Part shown: piece by piece, positions 16,477 to 25,067 of the stretch | How positions within the stretch are numbered: position 1 is the stretch's first letter | Layout: each line of letters opens with the position of its first letter | Notes under the pieces: generated by a model | Database searches by the model: none | Told to the model about the DNA's origin: nothing | Seen by the model: only the letters and a program-made list of their open reading frames with translations | Position numbers and translations under genes: made by a program | Source of the DNA: an uncultured Eubacterium sp. | GTDB taxonomy: Bacteria > Bacillota > Clostridia > Lachnospirales > Lachnospiraceae | NCBI GenBank assembly: GCA_948579355.1 | Contig: CAPAOV010000018.1 | Span: 1-60,423, forward strand | Direction of reading: 5' to 3' | DNA: 60,423 bases

Positions 16477-17319
16477 TTATTTTGAGTAATCGTAAAAACC
16501 AATTCCCGTCTTACGACCAAGTTTACCGGCACGAACCATCTTTCTCAACAATGGATGCGGACGATATTTGGAATCGCCTGTCTCTGCCTGAAGAACTTCC
16601 ATAATGGCAAGGCAGATATCAAGACCAACCAAATCACCAAGCGCCAAAGGTCCCATCGGATGATTTGCTCCGAGCTGCATAGCGGCATCAATACCCTCTA
16701 CAGAAGCAACACCGTCAGCCAAAATACCAACCGCCTCATTAATCATCGGAATCAGAATACGGTTTACAACGAAGCCGGCAGCCTCTTTTACTTCAACCGG
16801 AGTCTTACCAATCTCTTTGGCAATTGCAACAACTTTTTCATTCACTTCATCCGTCGTATTCTCACCGCGGATAACTTCAACTAACTTCATAACCGGAGCC
16901 GGGTTAAAGAAATGCATACCAATTACCGGATGACTGATACCTGCACCGATTTCCGTAATGGAAAGAGAAGAGGTATTCGTGGCAAAAATGCAGTCTTCTT
17001 TCTTTACAATATCCTGCAGTTCCTTGAACGTCTGTTTCTTAACATCCATAACTTCAAGAGCAGCCTCAACAATCAAATCACAATCTGTGCAGATATCCTT
17101 TACACCAGTCGTAATTTTTGCAAGAATTGCATCTACTTCTTCTTGTGTCTTCTTACCTTTGTCAACAAGCCTCTGAAGTCCTTTGGCAATCTTATTTTTA
17201 CCATTGGCAGCAAACTCTTCGTTAATGTCACAAAGACATACTTCATACCCCTCTGTCTGTGCAAATGCCTGCGCAATACCGGAACCCATTGTTCCTGCAC
17301 CAATAACACCTACTATCAT
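16477..17319 (-). CDS. hbd: 3-hydroxybutyryl-CoA dehydrogenase
   Basis: 280 residues. Reduces acetoacetyl-CoA to 3-hydroxybutyryl-CoA. N-terminal Rossmann fold (IGAGTMGSGIAQAFAQ), the catalytic His in VIGMHFFNPAPVMKLVEVIRG, and the C-terminal helical domain with AAGFVVNRILIPMINEA and the ending RKTGIGFYDYSK, all as in clostridial Hbd. Strong AGGAGG site. Lies 25 bp after crt and about 50 bp before bcd. Confidence 0.96.
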   Translation of the reverse strand: MIVGVIGAGTMGSGIAQAFAQTEGYEVCLCDINEEFAANGKNKIAKGLQRLVDKGKKTQEEVDAILAKITTGVKDICTDCDLIVEAALEVMDVKKQTFKELQDIVKKEDCIFATNTSSLSITEIGAGISHPVIGMHFFNPAPVMKLVEVIRGENTTDEVNEKVVAIAKEIGKTPVEVKEAAGFVVNRILIPMINEAVGILADGVASVEGIDAAMQLGANHPMGPLALGDLVGLDICLAIMEVLQAETGDSKYRPHPLLRKMVRAGKLGRKTGIGFYDYSK

Positions 17320-17344
17320 TTTTAAATCCTCCTTTTTTCACTTC

Positions 17345-18136
17345 TTATTTATTTTTGAAAGGAACCACTTTCAATTTTTTCTCTTTATCTTTCTCAAGGA
17401 AATTGCCCATACCTGCTTTCTGGTCTTCCGTCTCGAAACAATCGCCAAAAAGTTTCTCCTCGATGACAACAGCCTCATCCATATTAACCTGAAGTCCATC
17501 ATTAATCGCTTTCTTGCAGTTGCGAACAGCAATCGGCGCCTGCATGGCGATACCGGATGCCATCTTCTTTGCGGCAGGCATCAACTCTTCCTGTGTATAA
17601 ACGGCATTCACAAGACCAATACGATAAGCTTCTTCAGCCTTAATATTACGTGCTGTGTAAATCAACTGTTTTGCCATGCCCGGACTAACCAAACGAGCCA
17701 GTCTCTGAGTACCGCCAAAGCCCGGTGTAATACCAAGACCAACCTCCGGCTGGCCAAAGACAGCATTGTCAGAGCAAATTCTTATATCGCAGCTCATGGA
17801 AATTTCACATCCACCGCCAAGAGCAAAACCATTAACCGCCGCAATTGTTGGCAATGGGAATGTCTCTAATTTGCGGAACACATCATTTCCTTTCTTGCCA
17901 AATGCTTCACCTTCCGCTTTTGTCAAAGTACTCATCTCTCCGATATCCGCACCAGCCACAAATGATTTATCTCCCGCACCGGTCAAAATCAAACAACGTA
18001 TCTCATTCTGGTCAACCGAATCCAAAACCTCATTCAGCTCATCAAGAACGGTACTATTCAAAGCGTTCAATGCTTTCGGACGATTGATTGTAATAATCCC
18101 AACTTTATCCTCTACTTCATACGTTATGAATTCCAT
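17345..18136 (-). CDS. crt: Enoyl-CoA hydratase (crotonase)
   Basis: 263 residues. Dehydrates 3-hydroxybutyryl-CoA to crotonyl-CoA. Crotonase motifs: the oxyanion-hole strand SFVAGADIGEM, and PTIAAVNGFALGGGCEISMSCDIRIC, where the conserved Glu follows GGGC; a second Glu lies in GQPEVGLGITPGFGGTQRL. AGGAGG precedes the ATG at 18136. Twelve bp after thl. Confidence 0.96.
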   Translation of the reverse strand: MEFITYEVEDKVGIITINRPKALNALNSTVLDELNEVLDSVDQNEIRCLILTGAGDKSFVAGADIGEMSTLTKAEGEAFGKKGNDVFRKLETFPLPTIAAVNGFALGGGCEISMSCDIRICSDNAVFGQPEVGLGITPGFGGTQRLARLVSPGMAKQLIYTARNIKAEEAYRIGLVNAVYTQEELMPAAKKMASGIAMQAPIAVRNCKKAINDGLQVNMDEAVVIEEKLFGDCFETEDQKAGMGNFLEKDKEKKLKVVPFKNK

Positions 18137-18148
18137 GTCAACGTCCTC

Positions 18149-19333
18149 CTAATATTTCTCAACGATTGTGGAGCAGCCCATACCGCCGCCGATACAAAGA
18201 GTAGCCAGACCTTTCTTTGCGTCTGTTTTCTGCATCTCATGGAGCAGGGTAACAAGAATACGACAACCGGAAGCTCCTACCGGATGTCCAAGGGCAATCG
18301 CGCCGCCATTAACATTCAACTTGCTTAAATCAAAGTTTAAGTCACGTCCAACAGCAATAGACTGAGCAGCAAATGCCTCATTTGCCTCAACTAAATCCAT
18401 ATCATCAATTGTTAAACCGGTTTTCGCAAATACTTTCTTTGTAGAAGCAACTGGTCCAACTCCCATGATTTTCGGGTCTACACCGCCAAGAGCACCTGCT
18501 ACAAAGGTAGCCATTGGTGTAACACCAAGCTCTTTTGCTTTTTCTTCGCTCATAACAACGATTGCAGCAGCTCCGTCATTGATACCGGATGCATTGCCGG
18601 CAGTTACCAAACCGCCCTCTTTACCGGAACAACATTTCAAAGCGCTCAATCCCTCTGCTGTCGTGCCAGCACGAGGACCCTCGTCCGTATCAAAAACAAC
18701 CGTCTTCTTTCTTGATTTGATTTCAACTGGAACAATCTCATCTTTAAACTTACCGGCTGCCATTGCCGCCTCGCATTTCTGCTGGCTCTTCGCAGAAAAC
18801 TCATCTAATTCTTCACGAGTAATACCGTATTTTTCTGCCACATTTTCTGCTGTAATCATCATATGATATTGATTAAATGCATCCCAAAGTGCATCATTTA
18901 CCATTGTATCTACTAATGTTCCGTTGTTCATACGATAACCAAAACGACCATTCATTGCCGCGTAAGGCGCCATGGACATATTCTCCATACCGCCGGCTAC
19001 TACGATATCGGCGTCACCTGTCTGAATCATCTGAGCAGCCATATTGACACAGTTCAAACCGGAACCACATACTACGTTCACGGTAACGGCTGTTGTCTCA
19101 ATCGGAAGCCCTGCTCCTATAGAAGCCTGACGAGCCACATTCTGACCGAGACCGGCCTGAATAACACAGCCCATATACACATGGTCTACCGAATCTTTCG
19201 GAACGCCTGCTCTTTTAAGAGCTTCTTCAATAACAATGGAACCAAGTTTTGGTGCTGAGGTTGTGCTGAGGGCACCACCCATTTTACCAATCGCTGTACG
19301 GCACGCACCTGCTAATACTACTTTCTTAGACAT
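18149..19333 (-). CDS. thl: Acetyl-CoA acetyltransferase (thiolase)
   Basis: 394 residues from the ATG at 19333, chosen over an upstream in-frame start at 19378 because AAGGAGG sits just before it and thiolases begin with the SKKVVLAGACRTAIG strand. Condenses two acetyl-CoA to acetoacetyl-CoA, the entry to butyrate synthesis. Active-site Cys89 in NVVCGSGL, the His in NVNGGAIALGHPVGASG, and the second Cys in ATLCIGGGMG. First of the six pathway genes, 61 bp after coaD. Confidence 0.97.
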   Translation of the reverse strand: MSKKVVLAGACRTAIGKMGGALSTTSAPKLGSIVIEEALKRAGVPKDSVDHVYMGCVIQAGLGQNVARQASIGAGLPIETTAVTVNVVCGSGLNCVNMAAQMIQTGDADIVVAGGMENMSMAPYAAMNGRFGYRMNNGTLVDTMVNDALWDAFNQYHMMITAENVAEKYGITREELDEFSAKSQQKCEAAMAAGKFKDEIVPVEIKSRKKTVVFDTDEGPRAGTTAEGLSALKCCSGKEGGLVTAGNASGINDGAAAIVVMSEEKAKELGVTPMATFVAGALGGVDPKIMGVGPVASTKKVFAKTGLTIDDMDLVEANEAFAAQSIAVGRDLNFDLSKLNVNGGAIALGHPVGASGCRILVTLLHEMQKTDAKKGLATLCIGGGMGCSTIVEKY

Positions 19334-19393
19334 GAATTTATCCTCCTTAAAATTATTTACTGTTACAATATCTATCATTTCTGCTGCCCGCAG

Positions 19394-19873
19394 TCAATGA
19401 TTATACTTTTTGCGAAACGCCTCAGCCACCACAGGCGGAACAAGAAGCGAAACATCCGAGCCATAATAGGCCACTTCCTTGGCAATGGTGGAACTCAAGA
19501 AAGCATATTCCAGACATGTTGTAAAAAACATCGTATCAATATCCGGCGCAATGCTGTGGTTCGTTTGGGCAATCTGCATCTCCGACTCAAAATCAGTCAC
19601 TGCACGAAGACCACGAATAATCAATTTGGCGCCATTTTGTCTAGCAAAATCAATCGTCAAACCCTCAAATGTCTTAACCGTTACATTAGGAAATTCTTTT
19701 GTCGTCTCCTGTAAAAGGGAGAACCGTTCTTCCATGGAAAACAAAGGCTTTTTTGTCTTATTCACCAATATCCCAATAATTAGTTCGTCCACTACTTTAG
19801 AAGCACGTTGAATAATATCCAAATGACCATATGTAACAGGATCAAAACTTCCCGGATAAATTGCTTTTCTCAT
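19394..19873 (-). CDS. coaD: Phosphopantetheine adenylyltransferase
   Basis: 159 residues from the ATG at 19873 (GGAAG six bases upstream; the upstream ATG at 19885 has no good site). Transfers AMP from ATP to 4'-phosphopantetheine, the penultimate step of CoA synthesis. Motifs: IYPGSFDPVTYGHLDIIQRA with the (T/H)xGH nucleotidyl-transfer motif, LIIRGLRAVTDFESE, and YAFLSSTIAKEVAYYG. It is the first gene after a strong promoter overlapped by a Rex site and is followed 61 bp later by thl, so CoA supply and the CoA-ester pathway appear to be transcribed together. Confidence 0.95.
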   Translation of the reverse strand: MRKAIYPGSFDPVTYGHLDIIQRASKVVDELIIGILVNKTKKPLFSMEERFSLLQETTKEFPNVTVKTFEGLTIDFARQNGAKLIIRGLRAVTDFESEMQIAQTNHSIAPDIDTMFFTTCLEYAFLSSTIAKEVAYYGSDVSLLVPPVVAEAFRKKYNH

Positions 19874-19937
19874 ATTTTCTTCCATTCCGTGAATCTCAGA
19901 AAAAGACCCACCTTTACCTTTTTATCATTACTCACCT

Positions 19938-19966
19938 ATCATAACAAAATCCAATGATATTGTCAA
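19938..19966 (-). promoter_or_regulatory. Sigma-A promoter of the coaD-thl-crt-hbd-bcd-etfB-etfA operon
   Basis: Minus strand: TTGACA (19961-19966), 17-bp spacer, TATGAT (19938-19943), about 65 bp before the coaD start. The -35 hexamer lies entirely inside the Rex-like operator. Confidence 0.85.
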
Positions 19967-19977
19967 CAATTTAACAA
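19960..19977. promoter_or_regulatory. Rex operator (redox-sensing repressor site)
   Basis: TTGTCAACAATTTAACAA matches the established Firmicute Rex consensus TTGTTAA-N4-TTAACAA at 13 of 14 defined positions. It covers the -35 box of the butyrate operon promoter, as expected for a repressor released by NADH. Strand is not meaningful because the site is a dyad. Confidence 0.8.
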
Positions 19978-20003
19978 ACTTTTTCGGTTTCCATTTCGTA
20001 CCC

Positions 20004-20032
20004 TTGACCCACTGTTCTCTTAATGATAAAAT
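20004..20032 (+). promoter_or_regulatory. Sigma-A promoter of the CoA-transferase gene
   Basis: TTGACC (20004-20009), 17-bp spacer, TAAAAT (20027-20032). Predicted start near 20039. An 8-bp dyad, ACTGTTCT (20011-20018) with AGAACAGT (20034-20041), spans the spacer and -10 box and could be an operator. Confidence 0.75.
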
Positions 20033-20124
20033 AAGAACAGTTATTTCCATCAAAAAATGATATACTTTGTCGGGAAACACGTGTCTTGTCCCCGCAAAGA
20101 AAGAAAAACAAATAGGAGGTTACT

Positions 20125-21465
20125 ATGGATTACGAATCTTTATACAAGAGCAAATTGACAACGGCGGAAAAGGCCGCACAGATTGTCAAGTCCGGTGATT
20201 GGGTAGATTATGGATGGACTGCTACAACTCCGATTGCCTTTGATGCCGCTTTAGCAGCACGTATGTCTGAACTGACAAATGTAAATTTCCGCGGAGGTAT
20301 TTTAATGTGGGAGCCGGAAATTTTTAAAATTGAGAACCCGGCTGAACACATGACTTGGAACTCTTGGCACATGGGAGGTATTGAGAGAAAAGCAATGGCC
20401 AAAGGATTTTCCTTTTATTCCCCTATTCGCTATTCCGAATTACCTCGCTACTATCGCGATATGGCAGAAGATATTGATGTTTGCGTCATGCAGGTTGCCC
20501 CAATGGACAAACACGGATATTTCAACTTCGGCCCGAGCGCTTCTCATCTGGCAGCGGCGTGCGAGCGCAGCAAGTGTATCATTGTTGAAGTAAATGAAAA
20601 TATGCCGCAATGTCTCGGTGGTTTCCAAGAGAACATACATATTTCTAAAGTAGATATGATTATTGAGGGTAACAATCCGCCTATGGCTGAATTGGGCGGC
20701 GGCGGAGCCGCCACGGAAGTGGACCATGCCGTAGCTAAACAGATTGTTGCACAAATTCCAAATGGCGCCTGCCTTCAGCTCGGCATCGGCGGTATGCCAA
20801 ATGCGGTCGGCTCCATGATTGCCGAATCGGACTTAAAAGACCTTGGTGTTCATACGGAAATGTATGTGGACGCTTTCGTAGATATGGCAAAAGCCGGAAA
20901 AATAAACGGCTCCAAAAAGAACATTAATCAGGGACGACAGGTGTATGCTTTTGCAGCCGGAACAAAGAAATTGTATGATTTCCTTGACAACAATCCGGAA
21001 TGTATGAGCGTTCCCGTTGATTACGCCAATGATATTAATGTCATCTCTGCACATGACAATTTTATTTCTATTAATAACGCTGTTGATATTGACCTCTTCG
21101 GTCAGGTAAATGCAGAATCTGCCGGAACAAGAAACATAAGCGGCGCTGGCGGTCAGCTTGACTTCGTATTGGGCGCTTACAAATCCAAGGGCGGCAAAAG
21201 TTTCATCTGCCTCTCCTCTACCTTTAAGAATAAGCAGGGAGAACTGCAATCCCGTATCCGCCCAACGTTATCCAACGGCTCGATTGTTACAGACACCCGC
21301 GCTAACACAATGTATATTGTTACCGAATATGGAATGGCAAACTTAAAAGGTCTTTCCACATGGCAGCGCGCAGAAGCTCTCATCCAAATCGCCCATCCGG
21401 ATTTCCGCGATGATTTGATTAAGGAAGCACAGGCAATGAATATTTGGAGAAGAACTAATAAATAA
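20125..21465 (+). CDS. but: Butyryl-CoA:acetate CoA-transferase
   Basis: 446 residues; AGGAGG seven bases before the ATG at 20125. Class I/CAT1-type CoA-transferase: GYFNFGPSASH, LQLGIGGMPNAVGSM, GVHTEMYVDAF with the probable thioester-forming Glu245, and the long conserved block NAESAGTRNISGAGGQLDFV. TWNSWHMGGIERKA and PIRYSELPRYYRDM are features of the gut butyryl-CoA transferases. It transfers CoA from butyryl-CoA to acetate, giving butyrate and acetyl-CoA. 4-hydroxybutyrate CoA-transferase is a close family alternative, but the divergent butyrate operon supports but. Confidence 0.85.
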   Translation: MDYESLYKSKLTTAEKAAQIVKSGDWVDYGWTATTPIAFDAALAARMSELTNVNFRGGILMWEPEIFKIENPAEHMTWNSWHMGGIERKAMAKGFSFYSPIRYSELPRYYRDMAEDIDVCVMQVAPMDKHGYFNFGPSASHLAAACERSKCIIVEVNENMPQCLGGFQENIHISKVDMIIEGNNPPMAELGGGGAATEVDHAVAKQIVAQIPNGACLQLGIGGMPNAVGSMIAESDLKDLGVHTEMYVDAFVDMAKAGKINGSKKNINQGRQVYAFAAGTKKLYDFLDNNPECMSVPVDYANDINVISAHDNFISINNAVDIDLFGQVNAESAGTRNISGAGGQLDFVLGAYKSKGGKSFICLSSTFKNKQGELQSRIRPTLSNGSIVTDTRANTMYIVTEYGMANLKGLSTWQRAEALIQIAHPDFRDDLIKEAQAMNIWRRTNK

Positions 21466-21480
21466 TTTTATAATAATAGA

Positions 21481-21535
21481 AAAGAAGAAACGATACCCCT
21501 GATTAATACAAAGAGAGTTCGTTTCTTCTTTTTTA
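21481..21535 (+). terminator. Terminator of but
   Basis: 13-bp stem AAAGAAGAAACGA (21481-21493) with TCGTTTCTTCTTT (21519-21531), then a T-run, 16 bp after the stop codon. Confidence 0.8.
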
Positions 21536-21542
21536 GGATTTC

Positions 21543-21674
21543 TCATATCTCCTTACGATAGTGACCTCCTTTTCCCTGTTTTCCATGTTTTAAATCATGG
21601 AGAATTACACGCTTTAGCTTCTCCTCTACGCTTTGGGTACTAGTATCAGAAAAATGCACCTCGACATGAATGTT
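21543..21674 (-). pseudogene. Small transposon-associated (TnpW-like) remnant
   Basis: A 43-codon frame on the minus strand: it begins around NIHVEVHFSDTSTQSVEEKL and ends in GGHYRKEI. The VxVHFSxTS...EEKLKR pattern recalls small TnpW-type proteins of clostridial transposons. A good AAAGGAGA site precedes it, but the codon at the right distance is ATT, so the start may have been lost. Low-confidence family assignment; most likely a relic. Confidence 0.35.
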
Positions 21675-21768
21675 GTCTCTCCTTTATAGCAAAAAATAGA
21701 GCATATAGATTTCCGTTTCTATATGCCCTAACGCTGTTACTATATTTGATTTTGATTGATATGATGGA

Positions 21769-22123
21769 TTATGCTAACTGCATAACTTTCATTTCAATTT
21801 CTCTTAGTTCATCAAGTGATAATAGTGGAACACATTCCGCAATTTCATCAAGTGTCATTTTCCCTTTTTTTATCAATCTTTCTGCGGTTTCTCTTGCGTT
21901 GTTTAATGCCGCTTCATTCCTCATGTCTTCCATGATTTTACACATGGTAGCAACTCCTTTCTCGTCTTGCTGATTTAATTTTTATATCTTCTCGCCCTAA
22001 AATAATCCGTAGTATCAGTTCTACACCCTCAAAATTATCTTCAAGGCAGACCGTCATAAAATCATCGTCCATATATCGAAGTAACTTCAGACGTTCTAAG
22101 TCCTGTTGATGTGTCTGCTCCTT
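21769..22123 (-). pseudogene. Rpn family (PD-(D/E)XK recombination-promoting nuclease) gene with most of its middle deleted
   Basis: Two parts in different frames. The upstream part (22123 to about 21960) reads KEQTHQQDLERLKLLRYMDD, then DFMTVCLEDNFEGVELIL and RIILGREDIKIKSARRE, the typical N-terminus of Lachnospiraceae Rpn/PDDEXK proteins. About 20 codons later the frame changes and the rest reads MCKIMEDMRNEAALNNARET down to LREIEMKVMQLA, the typical C-terminus, ending with the stop at 21769. The central nuclease core, roughly 200 residues in intact relatives, is absent. Both ends together with the frame change show a dead gene with an internal deletion. Confidence 0.7.
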
Positions 22124-22163
22124 ACCGATACTGTTACACTCGGATTGTAAAGCACGACAAAAA

Positions 22164-22237
22164 CGCCCTTAGCCATGAGTTCCTACCCACAGCTAAAGGC
22201 GCATCTGATATAGTTTCATTCAAAGCCAAGCGGCTTT
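22164..22237 (-). other. Two hairpins upstream of the Rpn remnant (possible IS end or leader)
   Basis: CGCCCTTAGC (22164-22173) pairs with GCTAAAGGCG (22192-22201), ten bp including one G-U, with an 18-nt loop and a T-run on the minus-strand side. AAAGCC (22222-22227) pairs with GGCTTT (22232-22237). The arrangement recalls the 3' ends of IS200/IS605 elements, but no tnpA or tnpB is present. It may equally be the native leader of the Rpn gene. Confidence 0.35.
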
Positions 22238-22281
22238 CAAATCATTTGACAGCAAGAATAACCACACTCCAACGACCGTCA

Positions 22282-24930
22282 TCAATTTGTCTCTGTTATC
22301 TGTTTTTTCATCACTTCCATGGCCGTTTCCAGTGCCTGAGGAATAGCCGACGGGTTCTTACCGCCTGCCTGCGCCATATTCGGACGTCCGCCTCCGCCTC
22401 CGCCAACAATTGAAGCTACTTCTTTAATCAAATTTCCGGCATGAGCGCCTTTCTTCATCGCTCCGTCTGTTGCCATGGCAATAATATTTGCTTTTCCATT
22501 TGCCTCACAGGCATATAAGAGGAAAGCCTCTCCTAATTTCTGTTTTGTCTCGTCTCCCAGCTCACGCATTCCGTTCATGTCAATATCATTTAACTGCTTT
22601 GCCAGAAGATGAATGCCATCTACTTCCACGGCTTCACTGAGCACATCCCCCGCCGCATCTTTGGCTATCTTTGCCTTAAGCTTATTATTTTCTTTCTGTA
22701 ATTCTTTCAACTCCTCCTGTAGCGAGGTAACCTTTTTGAAAACTTCGCCCGGTGAAGATTTTAAATATTTTGCAACCTCATGTAATTCTTTCTCAACATC
22801 ATTATAATACTTCATTAAGGCAGCTCCAGTCAGCGCCTCAATACGCCGTACGCCGGCTGCCACACCGCTTTCTGAAATAATCTTAAAAGAAGAAATATTC
22901 TGTGTGTTGCTGACATGCGTTCCACCGCAAAGCTCGGAACTAAAATCGCCCATCTGAACGACACGAACGACTTCGCCATACTTCTCGCCAAAAAGGGCCA
23001 TGGCTCCTGTCTTTTTCGCCTCCTCAATAGACATCTCCTTTGTCTCTACCGAAAGTCCGGCAGCAATTTCACGATTGACAATCTCTTCTACTTTGGCAAT
23101 CTCTTCCGCCGTCATCGGTGTAAAGTGCGTAAAATCAAAACGCAGTTTATTTTCATCGACCAGAGAACCTTTCTGCTCTACGTGCTCCCCAAGCACAAGA
23201 CGCAGCGCTTTCTGCATCAGATGAGTAGCGCTATGGTTATTGGCGGTCAGATTTCTTTTCGCCTCATCTACCGTCAGCGTCGCTGTTTCACCTTTGCGGA
23301 TTATTCCCTCTGCCATCCTGCCGACATGACCGATTTTTGAGCCCTGAAGCGCAATGACATCTTCTACGATAAATTTACCGCCCGCAGTCGTAATAATTCC
23401 ATTGTCGGCAACTTGTCCACCCATAGTTGCATACATTGGCGTCTCGGCAACGAGTACCGTGCCCTCTTCTCCAGCTTTTAATTCCTCAACAATCGCATCC
23501 TTTGTCGTCAGTACCGTAATCTCCGATTCGTGCGTCAGACGGTCATAACCGACAAATTTACTTTCGATGGCAGCGTCAATCGACTGATAGATTGTTACGT
23601 CCGCCCCCATGTAGTTGGTCGTTTCTCGCGCTTCACGCGCTGTCTTCCTCTGGTTCTCCATCGCCTCATGGAAACCTTTTTCATCTACGGAAAATCCTCG
23701 CTCTTCCAAAATCTCAATCGTGAGGTCAATCGGAAATCCATAGGTATCATACAACTTAAATGTGTTTTCACCAGATAAAACCGTATTTCCCGATTTATCC
23801 AATTCTGCCATCTTTTCATTTAAAATGGAAAGACCCTGATCTATCGTCTTGTTAAAATTCTGTTCTTCCACCGTAATCATTTTTACAATGTATGTCTGCC
23901 GGTCTGCCAAATCCGGATATCCCGTATGTGATTCTGCGATAACAGTTTTGCTAAGCTCTCCCAAAAACTCTCCCTGAATGCCAAGCAGCCTGCCATGACG
24001 GGCCGCTCTCCGAAGCAGGCGGCGGAGTACATAACCACGCCCCTCATTCGATGGAGTAATGCCGTCTGAAACCATAAAAGTCACTGAGCGGATATGTTCG
24101 GTAATAACACGAATCGACATATCCTTTCTCTCTTCTTTCCCGTACTCTGTCTTTGGCAATTGACATACCTTGTCGCGAATGGCCTTAATCGTATCGACAT
24201 CAAAAATGGAATCCACGTCCTGCATTGCCATTGCCAAACGCTCTAATCCCATTCCGGTATCAATATTTTTATTTTCTAATTCCGTATAATTTCCATTTCC
24301 ATCATTCTCAAACTGTGTAAATACATTATTCCAGATTTCAACATAGCGGTCACACTCACAGCCAACGGTACAATCCGGTTTCCCGCAGCCGTACTTTTCA
24401 CCGCGGTCATAATAGATTTCTGAACAAGGCCCGCAAGGTCCTGCCCCATGTTCCCAAAAATTGTCTTCCTTTCCGAAACGGAAAATACGCTCCGGCGCTA
24501 TTCCGATATCGTTCTTCCAAATATCATACGCTTCGTCGTCTTCCTGATAGACGGACGGATACAGACGTTCTTCCGGAATTTCCAACACTTTAGTCAAAAA
24601 TTCCCATGACCATGCAATTGCTTCTTTCTTAAAATAGTCTCCAAACGAAAAGTTGCCCAACATTTCAAAAAAAGTTCCATGTCTTGATGTCTTGCCGACA
24701 TTTTCTATATCACCCGTGCGAATACATTTCTGACAGGTAGCCACCCGCTTACGCGGCGGAATTTCCTGTCCAGTAAAATATGGTTTTAACGGCGCCATGC
24801 CAGCGTTAATGAGCAGCAAACTTTTATCGTTTTGAGGTACAAGGGAAAAACTCGGCATCACCAGATGACCCTTGCTCTCAAAAAAATCCAAATACATTTT
24901 TCTTAATTCATTTAATCCATATGATTTCAC
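22282..24930 (-). CDS. alaS: Alanine--tRNA ligase
   Basis: 882 residues, full length. GTG start at 24930 with AGGAGG nine bases upstream. Class II synthetase core first (FFESKGHLVMPSFSLVP, RHGTFFEMLGNFSFGDYF), the editing domain with the zinc motif HSATHLMQKALR plus the later CGGTHVSNT, and the C-terminal DHHA1/C-Ala domain with VGGGGGGRPNMAQAGGKNP. Charges tRNA-Ala and clears mischarged Ser and Gly. No T-box was seen in the 137 bp before it. Downstream end of the run beginning with the HI0933-type oxidoreductase. Confidence 0.97.
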   Translation of the reverse strand: MKSYGLNELRKMYLDFFESKGHLVMPSFSLVPQNDKSLLLINAGMAPLKPYFTGQEIPPRKRVATCQKCIRTGDIENVGKTSRHGTFFEMLGNFSFGDYFKKEAIAWSWEFLTKVLEIPEERLYPSVYQEDDEAYDIWKNDIGIAPERIFRFGKEDNFWEHGAGPCGPCSEIYYDRGEKYGCGKPDCTVGCECDRYVEIWNNVFTQFENDGNGNYTELENKNIDTGMGLERLAMAMQDVDSIFDVDTIKAIRDKVCQLPKTEYGKEERKDMSIRVITEHIRSVTFMVSDGITPSNEGRGYVLRRLLRRAARHGRLLGIQGEFLGELSKTVIAESHTGYPDLADRQTYIVKMITVEEQNFNKTIDQGLSILNEKMAELDKSGNTVLSGENTFKLYDTYGFPIDLTIEILEERGFSVDEKGFHEAMENQRKTAREARETTNYMGADVTIYQSIDAAIESKFVGYDRLTHESEITVLTTKDAIVEELKAGEEGTVLVAETPMYATMGGQVADNGIITTAGGKFIVEDVIALQGSKIGHVGRMAEGIIRKGETATLTVDEAKRNLTANNHSATHLMQKALRLVLGEHVEQKGSLVDENKLRFDFTHFTPMTAEEIAKVEEIVNREIAAGLSVETKEMSIEEAKKTGAMALFGEKYGEVVRVVQMGDFSSELCGGTHVSNTQNISSFKIISESGVAAGVRRIEALTGAALMKYYNDVEKELHEVAKYLKSSPGEVFKKVTSLQEELKELQKENNKLKAKIAKDAAGDVLSEAVEVDGIHLLAKQLNDIDMNGMRELGDETKQKLGEAFLLYACEANGKANIIAMATDGAMKKGAHAGNLIKEVASIVGGGGGGRPNMAQAGGKNPSAIPQALETAMEVMKKQITETN

Positions 24931-25067
24931 GGTATATTGCCTCCTGCCTTTTCATCTAAAATACATAATAAAATGTTGGGGTTAATAAAGTACTCAGCCC
25001 CCATCAAACATCATGGTAACACAAACAAAACAAAAAAACCACTACTTTTCTGACGACGCAAGACGAT

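Noticed and set aside
17183..17869. 228-codon open frame on the plus strand opposite hbd and crt
   Set aside because: Antisense shadow of two well-identified genes; no ribosome-binding site, no recognisable domain, biased composition.
22164..22237. Guide (omega) RNA of an IS200/IS605 TnpB system
   Set aside because: The hairpins are suggestive, but no tnpB or tnpA coding sequence lies beside them and the alaS stop abuts the region; kept only as a low-confidence structured region.
24931..25067. T-box riboswitch before alaS
   Set aside because: Only 137 bp are available, the NGGTGGNACCGCG T-box signature is absent, and only a weak GGGG/CCCC hairpin is present.
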